DNA from: Labrys sedimenti
Lineage (GTDB): Bacteria; Pseudomonadota; Alphaproteobacteria; Rhizobiales; Labraceae
Length of the DNA stretch: 64,000 nt
Reading direction: 5' to 3'
NCBI RefSeq assembly: GCF_034424805.1
Contig: NZ_JAXOUF010000004.1
Coordinates: 378,836-442,835 of the forward strand
Every line of letters starts with the position of its first letter. Within the stretch, counting starts at the first letter, position 1. The position numbers were made by a program, and so were the translations under genes. Shown here in pieces: positions 1-8,720 of the stretch. The notes beneath the pieces are model-generated. The model ran no database searches. It had not been told where the DNA came from and worked only from the letters and a program-made list of their open reading frames with translations.

Positions 1-2
1 TC

Positions 3-842
3 TCCCATGACGACGGCAAGACTTCGATGTATGGCTATCTCGCGCGAGCGGCGACCGGGCTTGCCGTCGGCGCCAGCGTCCAGGCCGGCGAGGCCATCGG
101 CTATGTCGGCACACCGGCCTCCAGCCGCGAGCCGCGCCTGCATTTCGAGGTTCGCAACAATGGCGTACCGGTCGATCCGGTCGCCGACAGCCAGGTGAGC
201 GCCGCCACCACCGCCAGCGCCACCGCTGCCACCAGCACCGCCGGTGGCGCCAACGGCACTGTCGACCAGTTCGTCGGCCGCATCATCACCATCGAAAGCG
301 GCAACAAGTGCAATGCCGCCAATCCACTCTCCACTGCGGTCGGGCTTGGCCAGTTCATCGAATCGACTTGGATGACCACCATCCGCTTGCATCGCCCGGA
401 TCTTCTGGTCGGCCGCAGCCGCCAGGAGGTGCTGGCGATGCGCACCAATTGCGACCTCGCGCGGGCGATGACGACAGCCCATACCCGCGACAATGCCGCG
501 GTGATCCGGCAGGCAGGCCATGCCGTCACGCCTGGCAATCTCTATCTGGCGCATTTCCTCGGCTCGGGTGGGGCGGTGAAGGCGCTCCGAGGCCCGCAGA
601 ACAGCCTGATCTCCGACGTGTTCGGCGCCGCCCATGTGCGGGCCAACCCCTTCGAGCAGGGCAAGACGCTGAGTTTCCTGATCGCCTGGGCGGCCAAGAA
701 GATGGGTGCGGCGGTCGCGGGCACTTCGACGCCATCGCAAGATACGGGCACCACCGCGGTCAACAACGAACCGCTGGCGAAATTCGCCAGCGATCCCGCC
801 TTCGCCGCACTCAAGAGCTCCGTGCTGTCGCTGCTACAGTGA
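3..842 (+). CDS. LytM (M23) / lytic transglycosylase-like protein, 5' partial
   Basis: The gene enters from the left edge in frame 3 and about 279 residues are visible. The first ~60 residues are the end of an M23/LytM fold (YGYL, then PRLHFEVRNNG and PVDP). A low-complexity Ala/Thr/Ser linker follows, then a lytic-transglycosylase-like domain with a candidate catalytic Glu in IESGN followed by GLGQFIESTW. The role is peptidoglycan remodelling in the periplasm. Two positions that are His in active M23 enzymes (YxHL and HLH) are Tyr and Arg here, so the M23 part is probably inactive and may serve as a binding or activator domain. It converges on tagH. The missing N-terminus hides any signal peptide. 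Confidence 0.8.
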   Translation, partial: SHDDGKTSMYGYLARAATGLAVGASVQAGEAIGYVGTPASSREPRLHFEVRNNGVPVDPVADSQVSAATTASATAATSTAGGANGTVDQFVGRIITIESGNKCNAANPLSTAVGLGQFIESTWMTTIRLHRPDLLVGRSRQEVLAMRTNCDLARAMTTAHTRDNAAVIRQAGHAVTPGNLYLAHFLGSGGAVKALRGPQNSLISDVFGAAHVRANPFEQGKTLSFLIAWAAKKMGAAVAGTSTPSQDTGTTAVNNEPLAKFASDPAFAALKSSVLSLLQ

Positions 843-877
843 TGCGGAGTGCCGACTCGTCCCGATGCAGGCCTGCC

Positions 878-2206
878 TCACGAATGCCGGTTCCGGTTCG
901 AGGCGCTCAGCTTGTCATATTGCTCGGCATAGAGCTCCAGGAAGGCGCCGAGCATGCCGTGTTCACGCCGGCCGACCCTGGCCGCCCAGCGCTCGGCATA
1001 AAGCTCCCAGTAATTTCCCTTGCCGGAAAACAGGGATTTCTTGGCATCCGCCGCCGTCTTGATGGCATCGGGCGACAATTCGTCGAAGAGTTCGGTCAGG
1101 GCCGCCTGCATCGAGGCCAGGAACGCGACCTGATGCATCTTGAGGTCGCCGAAGGCGTTCTCCAGTGCGGCCTTGCCGTCGAGATAGCCCCGCGTCCGCG
1201 GCCCGAGCATGACCCGCAGGGCCTCCTCCGGGGTGGGCATGAACTTCAGCGGGTTGTTGTCCTCGGCGCTGATCATCGTGCGGTTGCCGGCGCGCGACAG
1301 CGCCTTGGCCTCGGCCCGCGCCCGCAGCAACGCCATCACATGCAGGCAGGCGATATTGAGGAGTCGCCCGGCATCCTCTGCCAGGTCGCCGGCATCGACC
1401 CCGCCAAGGATGTTGTCGGGAATGCCGGCGCCAGCGGCAAAGCGGCGAATGAATTCGGCCGCTCCGACGTCGCCTGAAGACGGAGCCTGGACATTATTCG
1501 CTACGGCTGGCTTGGGGGCCTCCACCGGATCCCTGGGTTTGACCACGACCGGCGCCGCCTCTTCCGTCGCCGGTTCGGCCTTGGCGGGCTCGACCGGCCG
1601 AGGATCCTCGCTTTCCCACAGCGCTGCGGCCGGTGTCGACGTCGGAATGGCCGGCATCGGCAGGGAAGGTCTAGGCTTGCGGATCGGCTCCGGCTCCTCG
1701 AGGGGCGGCGGCACGTAGGCGGCCTGGTGCAGGAAATCCGGCCCGCGGTCGGCCTCGCTCAGCGGCGGCAATAACTGGCTCGCATCGATGGGCGGTGGCG
1801 CCTCGTGCGGGCTGTCCCAGATATCCGCGCTTGCCAGGGACGGGTTCGGGCTCGAACTCGGCGGCGGCGGAGCCGGCTGCACTGGCGCCTGCGGCAGCTT
1901 GATCGATACCGCCAGCACATAGTCGCCCACAGCCAGCCTGTCGCCATCGGCGAGACGGTAGGGGCTTTGCAGGCGCTTGCTGGCGCCGTTGAGAAAAGTA
2001 CCATTGGTCGAGGTATCGGTCAGCCAATAGGCGCCGTCGTAGAAGCGCACTTCGCAATGCTTGCCGGAGATCACCCGGTTGCGGTCGGGCAAGGTCCAGT
2101 CGAGATGCTGGTCGCGCCCGAAATCGAAACCGCGCCTGTCGATCGCAAACTCCAATGGCCCGCCATCGGGCAGGCGATCAAAGTTTTCGATCCTGAGTGT
2201 CAGCAT
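878..2206 (-). CDS. tagH: T6SS-associated FHA domain protein TagH
   Basis: A 442-residue protein with an N-terminal forkhead-associated domain (about residues 1-100; GRD, SGKHCEV and TSTNGTFLNG are visible). A Pro/Ala-rich linker joins it to a conserved C-terminal helical domain (about 245-440; AAEFIRRFAAGAGIP, LMHxL-like and KFMPTPEEALRVML stretches). This layout is that of TagH/ImpI, a phosphothreonine reader that regulates type VI secretion after translation. It lies last in a minus-strand run vgrG, unknown, tagH. No threonine kinase or phosphatase partner is in the window. The ribosome-binding site is weak, so the start is the least certain part. Confidence 0.85.
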   Translation of the reverse strand: MLTLRIENFDRLPDGGPLEFAIDRRGFDFGRDQHLDWTLPDRNRVISGKHCEVRFYDGAYWLTDTSTNGTFLNGASKRLQSPYRLADGDRLAVGDYVLAVSIKLPQAPVQPAPPPPSSSPNPSLASADIWDSPHEAPPPIDASQLLPPLSEADRGPDFLHQAAYVPPPLEEPEPIRKPRPSLPMPAIPTSTPAAALWESEDPRPVEPAKAEPATEEAAPVVVKPRDPVEAPKPAVANNVQAPSSGDVGAAEFIRRFAAGAGIPDNILGGVDAGDLAEDAGRLLNIACLHVMALLRARAEAKALSRAGNRTMISAEDNNPLKFMPTPEEALRVMLGPRTRGYLDGKAALENAFGDLKMHQVAFLASMQAALTELFDELSPDAIKTAADAKKSLFSGKGNYWELYAERWAARVGRREHGMLGAFLELYAEQYDKLSASNRNRHS

Positions 2207-2352
2207 GGCGGTTGCAACGTCCTGTCACGTCATGAGGCAAACGATAAATAAAGCGTTTTGTGGAAGAATTGATAGGCCCTCCGATCAAGAAAACGCGCCA
2301 AAACAGAGGCTTAGAGCTCAATAGGTTTCCGGGAAATCGCGCCTTGCCACGG

Positions 2353-2907
2353 TCAGGAACCGCCGCGGCGCAGCAGCGCCACGGCATCGCCGACCAGATC
2401 CTCCATGCCGCCAGCCTGCTTGGCCATGGGCAGGCCGGCAACCAGCAACGTCAAGCCGACATTCACGGCGTGGCCGGTCAGATGCGGTGGCGGCGGGACC
2501 GGTTGTTCGGGATTGGGCGACAGGCTGCCTCCGCTCCAGCCCGCCGCCAGGGCAGCCCAGGCGAAAGCGCCCTTGTCGGGATCGTCCATGCCGGCATCGA
2601 GGGCCGCGCGGCGCGTGAACTCAATGGGTTTCTTCAGCCAGTCCTCGACCAGGCGGAGCAGGTTGGTCTCCGCCGCGCTCGGCGGTTGCTGGCGCTGGCG
2701 CAGCGCCAGGCTCAGCCATTGCACGGCTTCGCGGCGTGGCAGCACGAAGGCGCAGAACGCCATGGCCTTGCGCGCGCCGCCCTGTGCCAGCAAGGCTTCG
2801 ATGAACGCGAAAGGCTCAAGGTCGAGATTATATCCGGAAAACTCGCCATCGAGATTCGGGAAGGCGTCGATCACCTGCCTGGCCGTCGAGAACCGAAGAT
2901 GCTTCAT
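2353..2907 (-). CDS. T6SS-linked protein of unknown function (DUF6931-like)
   Basis: A 184-residue, soluble, alpha-helical protein with no signal peptide and no metal motif. Helical segments rich in Ala, Leu and Arg fill residues 1-130. A Pro-rich break (about 135-145) comes before a C-terminal helix pair. It reminds me of a family found beside tagH in alphaproteobacterial type VI loci, but I rely on memory and position and cannot name its role. An AGGAG ribosome-binding site about five bases before ATG 2907 supports the start. It sits between vgrG and tagH on the same strand, with gaps of 146 bases to tagH and about 480 bases to vgrG. Confidence 0.6.
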   Translation of the reverse strand: MKHLRFSTARQVIDAFPNLDGEFSGYNLDLEPFAFIEALLAQGGARKAMAFCAFVLPRREAVQWLSLALRQRQQPPSAAETNLLRLVEDWLKKPIEFTRRAALDAGMDDPDKGAFAWAALAAGWSGGSLSPNPEQPVPPPPHLTGHAVNVGLTLLVAGLPMAKQAGGMEDLVGDAVALLRRGGS

Positions 2908-3385
2908 CTCGTCTCCTGCGACCGTTCGAATACAGACTCTTGGCTTACGGTCACGCCTCGGTATCGCATCACTTCGTGCTGCGATACGTGCTCAGCCGCA
3001 CCTTGCGAACAAGTTGTGGCCGGGATGACACGAGTGAGCCAACAAGACGGCACCATTCTCAGCGCTAACTCATTGTTTAAACGTATTTTTGCAATTTCCA
3101 GCGCTTTCGTCCAACCAAAAATGCTCCGCTGGGTCGCAATCGATTCCTGAAAATCCATCGCGATCCTGCGGATCTCTGGTGTCGCGTGCCGGTTGGACGG
3201 CGGCGATACGCCCTATCGCGTTTTTCCGGAGTCGATAAGAAGCGCAAAGACTTGCAGTCACTCCCTCCACCACCAAGGTGGCCTAACCCCGGTGAGCAGT
3301 TACAGACGCTTCAGCCAATTCTTTGGATTGGCTTGGAAACAGGGAGTTGGAGCAAAGAAGCGTTCACACTCGAACGCGTTTTGCT
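2908..3385. other. Intergenic region between vgrG and the T6SS-linked unknown gene
   Basis: I see no convincing gene in these 478 bases. The stretch has lower GC than its flanks and holds degenerate pieces of the dispersed repeat described elsewhere in this annotation (around 3220-3260 and 3350-3390, with the CGCAAAGAC core and a GCGTTTTGCTC end). The short open frames on both strands lack ribosome-binding sites and biased codon use. Confidence 0.5.
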
Positions 3386-5173
3386 CTAATTGATCAGAAC
3401 CAGCGCCCCCTGGACCATCAAGGGTGCTGCAGCCGAAACCTGGCCGATTGCGTTCGACTTCAGATTCATCAAGGCATCGGCCTCCAGGGTGATCATGGTC
3501 GATTTGAGCTTGATGCCAACCGGGGTCATGGTGAGGGTGCTGTTCCCCACGGTGAACTCGATCTTCTGATTGGCCTTCACCGTCCAGGTCGACATGATGG
3601 TTTCGTCGCGGCTGTTGCCGATCTTCACCTCGACATTCTGGCCGATCTCGCGCCGCTCGTCGTTTTCGACCTTGCCTTCGAGGTCGTGCTGGGCGTGAAA
3701 ACGGATCAACTCGCTTCCGGCCGTATCGTCCATGATCAGTTCGTTGTAGCCTGATCCGTTCAGCGTCTGCGACTTGGTGCCCGAGACGGCGTTGAGCTTG
3801 TCCTTCACATAGGGCGCGACATTCTCGGCATTGTAGACGCTGCCCGTCACCAAAGGCTGGTCCGGGTCACCCTCGATATAATTGACCACGACCTCCATGC
3901 CGATGCGCGGGATCTTGACGTCGCCCCAGCCGTTTCCGGCCCAGTTCTGGGCGATCCGCACATAGCGGGACTGGCTCTTGTCGCGGTCCCAGAAGAACTG
4001 CACCTCGATGCGGCACTGGTCGTCCACGTCGCTGACCACCAGGGCAGTCTGCGGGCCGTGAATGACGGGCTTGGCTGTCACGGCCGGCGCCCGGAACGCG
4101 ATGTCGAGCGGCTGGAACTCGTAGCTGCCGGAATAGCCCTCCTCGCCGGACGCGCCGATCGAGCGATAGGCCTGGGCGCGGAAGAGATGATGGGCCCGCA
4201 CGATCAGATATTTGGTGCCCTTGCTGGCCGGGGGATTGCCATCGAGCGTCATGGTGAAGCCGGGGCAGCAGGTGACGGCGTCGCCGCCAGCCATCACGCG
4301 CTTGTCGATGGCTTGCTCCGCCTCGAGCCGGACATTGGCCAGCGTGGTGCCATCGCCCTTCTCCGTATAGCGACCGGGATAGTCGTAGAGTTCGAGGTCG
4401 CCATGCTGGTACCTGGCGCTGGCTGCCTTTTCCGCCATCAGGTCGGTACTGGGTTTGTGGTAGTCGTAGTCGTCGAGCGTGACCTTGCCGGAACGCAAGC
4501 GCCGGCCCTCGGCCCATTCGTTCAGCCTGTCCTTGGTCATGATGTTGTCGAGGCCGACAGCCGCGAATTCGAGGGCCGCACCGCCGAGCTTGGGCTCATG
4601 AGCCGCGCTCGCATCCGCCATGACGAGCTTGTGGTCGGATTCGCTATGCTCGAAATAATAATAGATCCCGTATTCCTCCATCAGCCTTGAGATGAAGGCA
4701 AAGTCGCTTTCGCGATACTGCACGCAATATTCGAGCTGCGGATAGCTTTCCGACAGGCGTTGCTCGAACTGAATGAAGCCACGATTGTTCAGGACCTGGC
4801 TGATGATCTCGGGTACGGTCATGTGGCTGTAGATCTTGCAATTGGTGGTCCTGGTCAGCAGCCACAGCCAGGGGCGGAGCACCAGGCGGTAATAGCGCAG
4901 ATCCTGGTCCCTGCCGATCCATTGCGTCTCCACCAGCACGCCGTTGAAGCTGCGCTTGACGCCTTCGTGGTGGGACTGGATTTCCAGGCGGCATTTGGTG
5001 CCGAGGATCTTGTCGAAATCGACCTCATTGTCATCGCTGACGACCTCGAGGCGATATTCGAAAAGCTCGCTCAGCCCCTCCGATCCTTCAAAACGGGTGA
5101 CGACGAGCTTGTCCTTGCCAAGGCTACTCGTGAAAGAGCCCATTCGTGTGTCTTGACCGAATATTTGTGCCAC
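3386..5173 (-). CDS. vgrG: Type VI secretion spike protein VgrG (TssI)
   Basis: A protein of about 595 residues with the full VgrG layout: gp27-like base (LFEYRLEVVS, then FNGVLVE, LVLRPWLWLLT and the YRESDFAFISRLMEEYGIYYYFEH block), gp5 OB-fold (VQFFWDRD, VRIAQNWAG, IPRIGMEVVVNYIEGDPDQPLVTGSVYN) and a C-terminal beta-helix. It ends soon after the helix, so it carries no fused effector. It forms the puncturing tip of the T6SS tube. The longest frame opens at a TTG (5203). I prefer GTG 5173, which has AGGG about seven bases upstream, although ATG 5143 is also possible. No recognisable effector or adaptor gene follows downstream. Confidence 0.9.
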   Translation of the reverse strand: MAQIFGQDTRMGSFTSSLGKDKLVVTRFEGSEGLSELFEYRLEVVSDDNEVDFDKILGTKCRLEIQSHHEGVKRSFNGVLVETQWIGRDQDLRYYRLVLRPWLWLLTRTTNCKIYSHMTVPEIISQVLNNRGFIQFEQRLSESYPQLEYCVQYRESDFAFISRLMEEYGIYYYFEHSESDHKLVMADASAAHEPKLGGAALEFAAVGLDNIMTKDRLNEWAEGRRLRSGKVTLDDYDYHKPSTDLMAEKAASARYQHGDLELYDYPGRYTEKGDGTTLANVRLEAEQAIDKRVMAGGDAVTCCPGFTMTLDGNPPASKGTKYLIVRAHHLFRAQAYRSIGASGEEGYSGSYEFQPLDIAFRAPAVTAKPVIHGPQTALVVSDVDDQCRIEVQFFWDRDKSQSRYVRIAQNWAGNGWGDVKIPRIGMEVVVNYIEGDPDQPLVTGSVYNAENVAPYVKDKLNAVSGTKSQTLNGSGYNELIMDDTAGSELIRFHAQHDLEGKVENDERREIGQNVEVKIGNSRDETIMSTWTVKANQKIEFTVGNSTLTMTPVGIKLKSTMITLEADALMNLKSNAIGQVSAAAPLMVQGALVLIN

Positions 5174-5452
5174 AGCCTGCCCTCGCTCTACCACGTCGGC
5201 CAATGAAGGCTAGCTCTGTTCAAGTTCAACGTCTACGCCATAGGCGCTTTGACGCCTCCCACATTTTGGGGGTCCCAGTCATAGTTCCCGCATCTGGGAC
5301 TGGCGGGTTTCGACATTCTTGCTATTCTTGTCAGAGGGTCGGTCGCCCTCATGATTTAGACGCCTCTCACTCAGTTGATGGGCAACTTAGCCGGTCGACC
5401 CTGGAGCAAAACGCTTTGGGCGTATCGCCAGTTGCGGTTTGAGGACGGTGCG

Positions 5453-6820
5453 ATGAGCCCGGTTGCGGAAGATCTGAGGCGGTTGGGACATCTGCTCGCC
5501 ACCGATACTTTGGCCGTCATCGCGGCAATTGCCCTGATGAGCTGGTTGCTGCGCCGGCGGGAAAGCGTCCTGGCCTGGCTCTGCTGTGCGGGCATCGCCT
5601 GGTGTGCATTCAACCTCGCGGGCCTGCCCCAGGTTGAAACACCGCCCTTCGGCTTTGCGATCGGCCGGGCCGCCCTGCTCTATCCCCTGCTCTTCACCAC
5701 CCTCGGCCTGGCAGCGAGCCTGGTTGGTGCAAGCCTTCCTCGTGGCCTGGTGGTCGCGATGGCGCTGGCCTGTTTCGGCCTCGGCGTCGCGGCGATCCCG
5801 TTTCACGACCTGGCAGCCACGCGGATCGCCGGTCTTGCAAGCCTGGGCGCAGCGCTGCTCCTGCTGGGCTTCCTTGCAATGAGGGCGGAAACGCAGATCG
5901 CTACGCCTGAAAAACTGGCGCTGGTAGTCCTCAACGCGCTCGGTCTCGCAACGGTCGGCATCGATCTTTATGCCGGAACGATCTGGCCCGGCAAAGGTGT
6001 GTCGTTCGCACCCTATGCCGGCGTGATCCTCCTCGGCTTCAGTGGCTTCGTCATCCTGCGGCACATCCTGGCCAATGCCGAGGCGCGAGAAAGGCTCAAC
6101 CAGGCGCTCGGCCAACGTATCGAGACCACCAAGGCCAATCTGCTGGCGAGCGAAAGCGCGAGGCATGCCCTCGAAATTGCCCATGCGGTGAAGCTGGAGC
6201 GGGAACGCCTGATGCGGGAAATCCATGACGGCATCGGTTCGAGCCTCGTGGCGGCACTGGCTTCGGCCGAACGCCAGGGCAAGGAGAGCACGACGGCGGT
6301 CGTGGCCCTCAAGGGCGCGCTGACCGATCTTCGCGTCGCGGTCGACTCGCTCGAGCCGGTGGAAGGCAATGTCGCCACCCTTCTCGCCAGCCTGCGCTAT
6401 CGCTACGAACCCGAACTGCGAAAATCGGGTATTGGCGTCAAATGGATGGTCGAGGACGTACCCGAACTCGACTGGCTCGACGCGCCGAGCGCCCTGCATG
6501 TGCTGCGGATCCTGCAGGAATCGGTCAGCAATACCATGGGCCACAGCAAGGCGACGCAGCTCACCTTCAAATGCAAGATGGCGCTGCTGCAGGGGCGGCC
6601 CGGCCTTCGCGTCGAGATTGCCGACAATGGCAGCGGCTTCAATATGGAAGCTCCGGCCACAGGCCGCGGCCGGCGGAACATGCTCCAACGTGCTGACGCC
6701 CTCGGAGCCACGCTGGAGGTGCTCAGCAAACGGGGCGAAGGCACCGCCACCATCCTTTGGCTGCCGCTGGTCCGCAAGCAGGGGCTGAATCTGGAGGAGG
6801 GCCAGGCCGCGGAGCGGTAG
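5453..6820 (+). CDS. Membrane sensor histidine kinase, NarL-partner type, orphan
   Basis: A 455-residue protein with about six to seven hydrophobic helices in residues 15-215, a short coiled coil, then a HisKA_3-type H-box (REIHDGIGSSLV, phospho-acceptor about His258). The ATPase domain follows, with an N-box (LQESVSNTMGHSKA) and a G-box (ADNGSGF). The family senses signals through its membrane domain and phosphorylates a LuxR/NarL-type regulator. No response regulator lies nearby, so its partner is encoded elsewhere. ATG 5453 begins a sensible membrane N-terminus; a frame upstream to 5375 overlaps repeat DNA and was not used. It lies between vgrG and tssA, facing away from vgrG. Confidence 0.8.
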   Translation: MSPVAEDLRRLGHLLATDTLAVIAAIALMSWLLRRRESVLAWLCCAGIAWCAFNLAGLPQVETPPFGFAIGRAALLYPLLFTTLGLAASLVGASLPRGLVVAMALACFGLGVAAIPFHDLAATRIAGLASLGAALLLLGFLAMRAETQIATPEKLALVVLNALGLATVGIDLYAGTIWPGKGVSFAPYAGVILLGFSGFVILRHILANAEARERLNQALGQRIETTKANLLASESARHALEIAHAVKLERERLMREIHDGIGSSLVAALASAERQGKESTTAVVALKGALTDLRVAVDSLEPVEGNVATLLASLRYRYEPELRKSGIGVKWMVEDVPELDWLDAPSALHVLRILQESVSNTMGHSKATQLTFKCKMALLQGRPGLRVEIADNGSGFNMEAPATGRGRRNMLQRADALGATLEVLSKRGEGTATILWLPLVRKQGLNLEEGQAAER

Positions 6821-7002
6821 AGGAGGCGCTCGGACGCCGGAAATAAAGGACTGACCAATCAAAAATCATTGTGACGGGCGGCCATGGTCATCGGCAATGA
6901 TCGGCGCAGCATTTTCGCCGCCTCCCCTATATGGGGGGTTGCGGGTAGAGACGCAGAACAGCATGATTTCCAAAGACGTTTTGTCACCTGAATGAGCCGC
7001 GG

Positions 7003-7077
7003 CAAATCGCAAAGACGCACCGGACAAAAAAGTGGGAGTAGAAGTGCGGTTGGGAAAAATCGCCCTTTGCTCCAGTG
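7003..7077. repeat. Dispersed intergenic repeat, copy A
   Basis: About 75 bases that match, with small changes, the intergenic stretch at 33010-33086. Shared blocks are CGCAAAGACGC near the left end, GCGGTTGGG in the middle and CTTTGCTCCAGTG at the right end. Weaker similarity extends left to about 6970. It lies just upstream of tssA. It looks like a member of a genome-wide rhizobial intergenic family. Confidence 0.65.
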
Positions 7078-7099
7078 GGACCCCAGCAGGTAGGCCAAG

Positions 7100-8389
7100 A
7101 TGGCAGTCTATGCCGGCATCGAGACGGAGATTTCAGCCGACGCACCCTGTGGGCCGGATCCTGATGCCGACTCCGACGCCCAGAATTTCCTGACCGTCGC
7201 CGAAGGCCAATTGCCGGCGAGCTATCGCAGTTTCAACAAGAAGTCGTTCGAATCCAAGCAGACACTTGCAGATCTGCGTGTCCATCTCGATAAATCGCGC
7301 GATCTGCGCTATCTCGTCCTGGCGGCCAAGTATCATATTCTGTCGGATGATCTGCCCGGTTTCGTCGACGCCGTCTCAGCGACCAATGCCCTGCTTCTAG
7401 CGCAGTGGGATCATTGCCATCCGACCGAGGCGGCCGGCGGCGCGGAACTGAGGTCCGCCTTTCTCAAATCGCTCGACGACCTGCCGACGGTGGTTCTGCC
7501 GCTGCAGAGCGCCACGCTGATCAATGACAAGCGCCTCGGTGCGTTGTCCATGCGCTCGGTCCTGGTGGGGGAAGGGAAATTGCCCCCGCGCGAGGGAGAG
7601 ACCGCCGTCGAGGCCTCGGGTGTCAGGGATGCCTTCCTGCGTTTCGAGCCGCTGCAGCAATTGGTGGACCTGACGGCTCATCTCGAGACCATCCTCGCCA
7701 ACCTCGACAGCCTGCGCCAGCTTTTCATCGACAAGGCCGGACACGAGGCCGCACCGCAATTCGAGCAATTGCCCGATCTGGTGCGCGCCATTCGCACCTA
7801 TGTCGGCGGCATCGTCACGACGCGGGAGCCGGGCCTGGCACCGGCGCAACCGGTTGAAGCCGAGAGCACACGGGAGGTGGCCGAGACTGCCTCTGCACCC
7901 GCTCCCCTCGCGCCTTCGGACGTCGCCTCGGTGAAGGAGGCTTCCAATGCGCTGGCGGCGATCCTGGCCTACTATGCCGGCAAGGAGCCGTCGAGCCCGG
8001 CAAGGCTGCTCCTCAAGCAGGCGCATCTGCTCGTCGGCAAGTCCTTTGTCGAAGTCATGAAGATATTGGCGCCCGGCCTGGTCGAGAAAGCGAAGATCCA
8101 GATCGGCGGCACCATGCCCTTTGCCTTGAACTTCGCCCAGCTTTCGGCACTGGCGGTCGAGGAAGGCAAGCCCGACGAGACCGAAGCGGAGGCCCGCACC
8201 TATTCCGTGGCGACGCGCGGCGAGGCCTCGGCCCTGATGCGCCAGATCGAGATCTTCTACAACAATATCGAGCCCTCGAGCCCGATTCCCATGCTGATCG
8301 AGAAGGCGCGGGCCCTGGTGGCCAAGGACTTCAATGCCCTTCTCGTGGAAATCTCGCGCAAAGATGAGAAGAAGGATGACAAGTCCTGA
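7100..8389 (+). CDS. tssA: Type VI secretion protein TssA (ImpA)
   Basis: A 429-residue protein with the ImpA_N domain in the first ~130 residues (ISADAPCGPD near the start, then KDLRY-like RDLRYLVLAAKY). An Ala/Pro-rich linker (about 245-275) leads to a C-terminal domain with a LARIL-like AILAYYAGKEPSSPARLLL and a repeat of that motif, FYNNIEPSSPIPMLIEKA. TssA proteins link the baseplate to sheath assembly or act as caps at the far end. The N-terminal domain is conserved while the C-terminus decides the class. AGG about nine bases before ATG 7100 supports the start. It stands alone on the plus strand, away from tagH and vgrG, with no other core tss gene visible. Confidence 0.88.
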   Translation: MAVYAGIETEISADAPCGPDPDADSDAQNFLTVAEGQLPASYRSFNKKSFESKQTLADLRVHLDKSRDLRYLVLAAKYHILSDDLPGFVDAVSATNALLLAQWDHCHPTEAAGGAELRSAFLKSLDDLPTVVLPLQSATLINDKRLGALSMRSVLVGEGKLPPREGETAVEASGVRDAFLRFEPLQQLVDLTAHLETILANLDSLRQLFIDKAGHEAAPQFEQLPDLVRAIRTYVGGIVTTREPGLAPAQPVEAESTREVAETASAPAPLAPSDVASVKEASNALAAILAYYAGKEPSSPARLLLKQAHLLVGKSFVEVMKILAPGLVEKAKIQIGGTMPFALNFAQLSALAVEEGKPDETEAEARTYSVATRGEASALMRQIEIFYNNIEPSSPIPMLIEKARALVAKDFNALLVEISRKDEKKDDKS

Positions 8390-8720
8390 TTCAACCAGGA
8401 CGAGTATCGGGGTGAAATAATACCGGGAGGCATTATCGATGCCCCTGGTCCCTTCTGGCAATTTTGGGCAAATCTTGGATTTGATGCCGGAAATTACCAA
8501 GTGCCCAAGCCGAGATTGCGCCAGCGTTTTCGAAGCTTGGTATCATGAGGCATTCGAGGAGCTAAGTAAGATATTCTTATTTGCTCTTCTAAGCTTTCGG
8601 ACTAAGCCGATATCACTATTTCGAGAGTGGCAGGCAATTGTTTCGAAAGCTGATATCATTGGATCAGATATAGTACAGGAGGCGTCGGTGAAGATGCTGA
8701 CCTCACATCAGGAGCGGGAC
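8390..8720. other. AT-rich leader upstream of the caspase-like gene
   Basis: An unusually AT-rich block (about 8540-8690). The reading frame of the downstream gene stays open back to ATG 8439, which itself has a GGAGG eight bases upstream. Codons in this stretch are unlike the neighbours (TTA, ATA, AGT) and a signal peptide begins at 8721, so I read the block as a promoter/leader and not as coding sequence. Confidence 0.5.

Noticed and set aside
8439..8720. In-frame N-terminal extension of the caspase-like gene with its own GGAGG
   Set aside because: AT-rich, codon use unlike the neighbours, and a clean signal peptide with a good ribosome-binding site begins at 8721.
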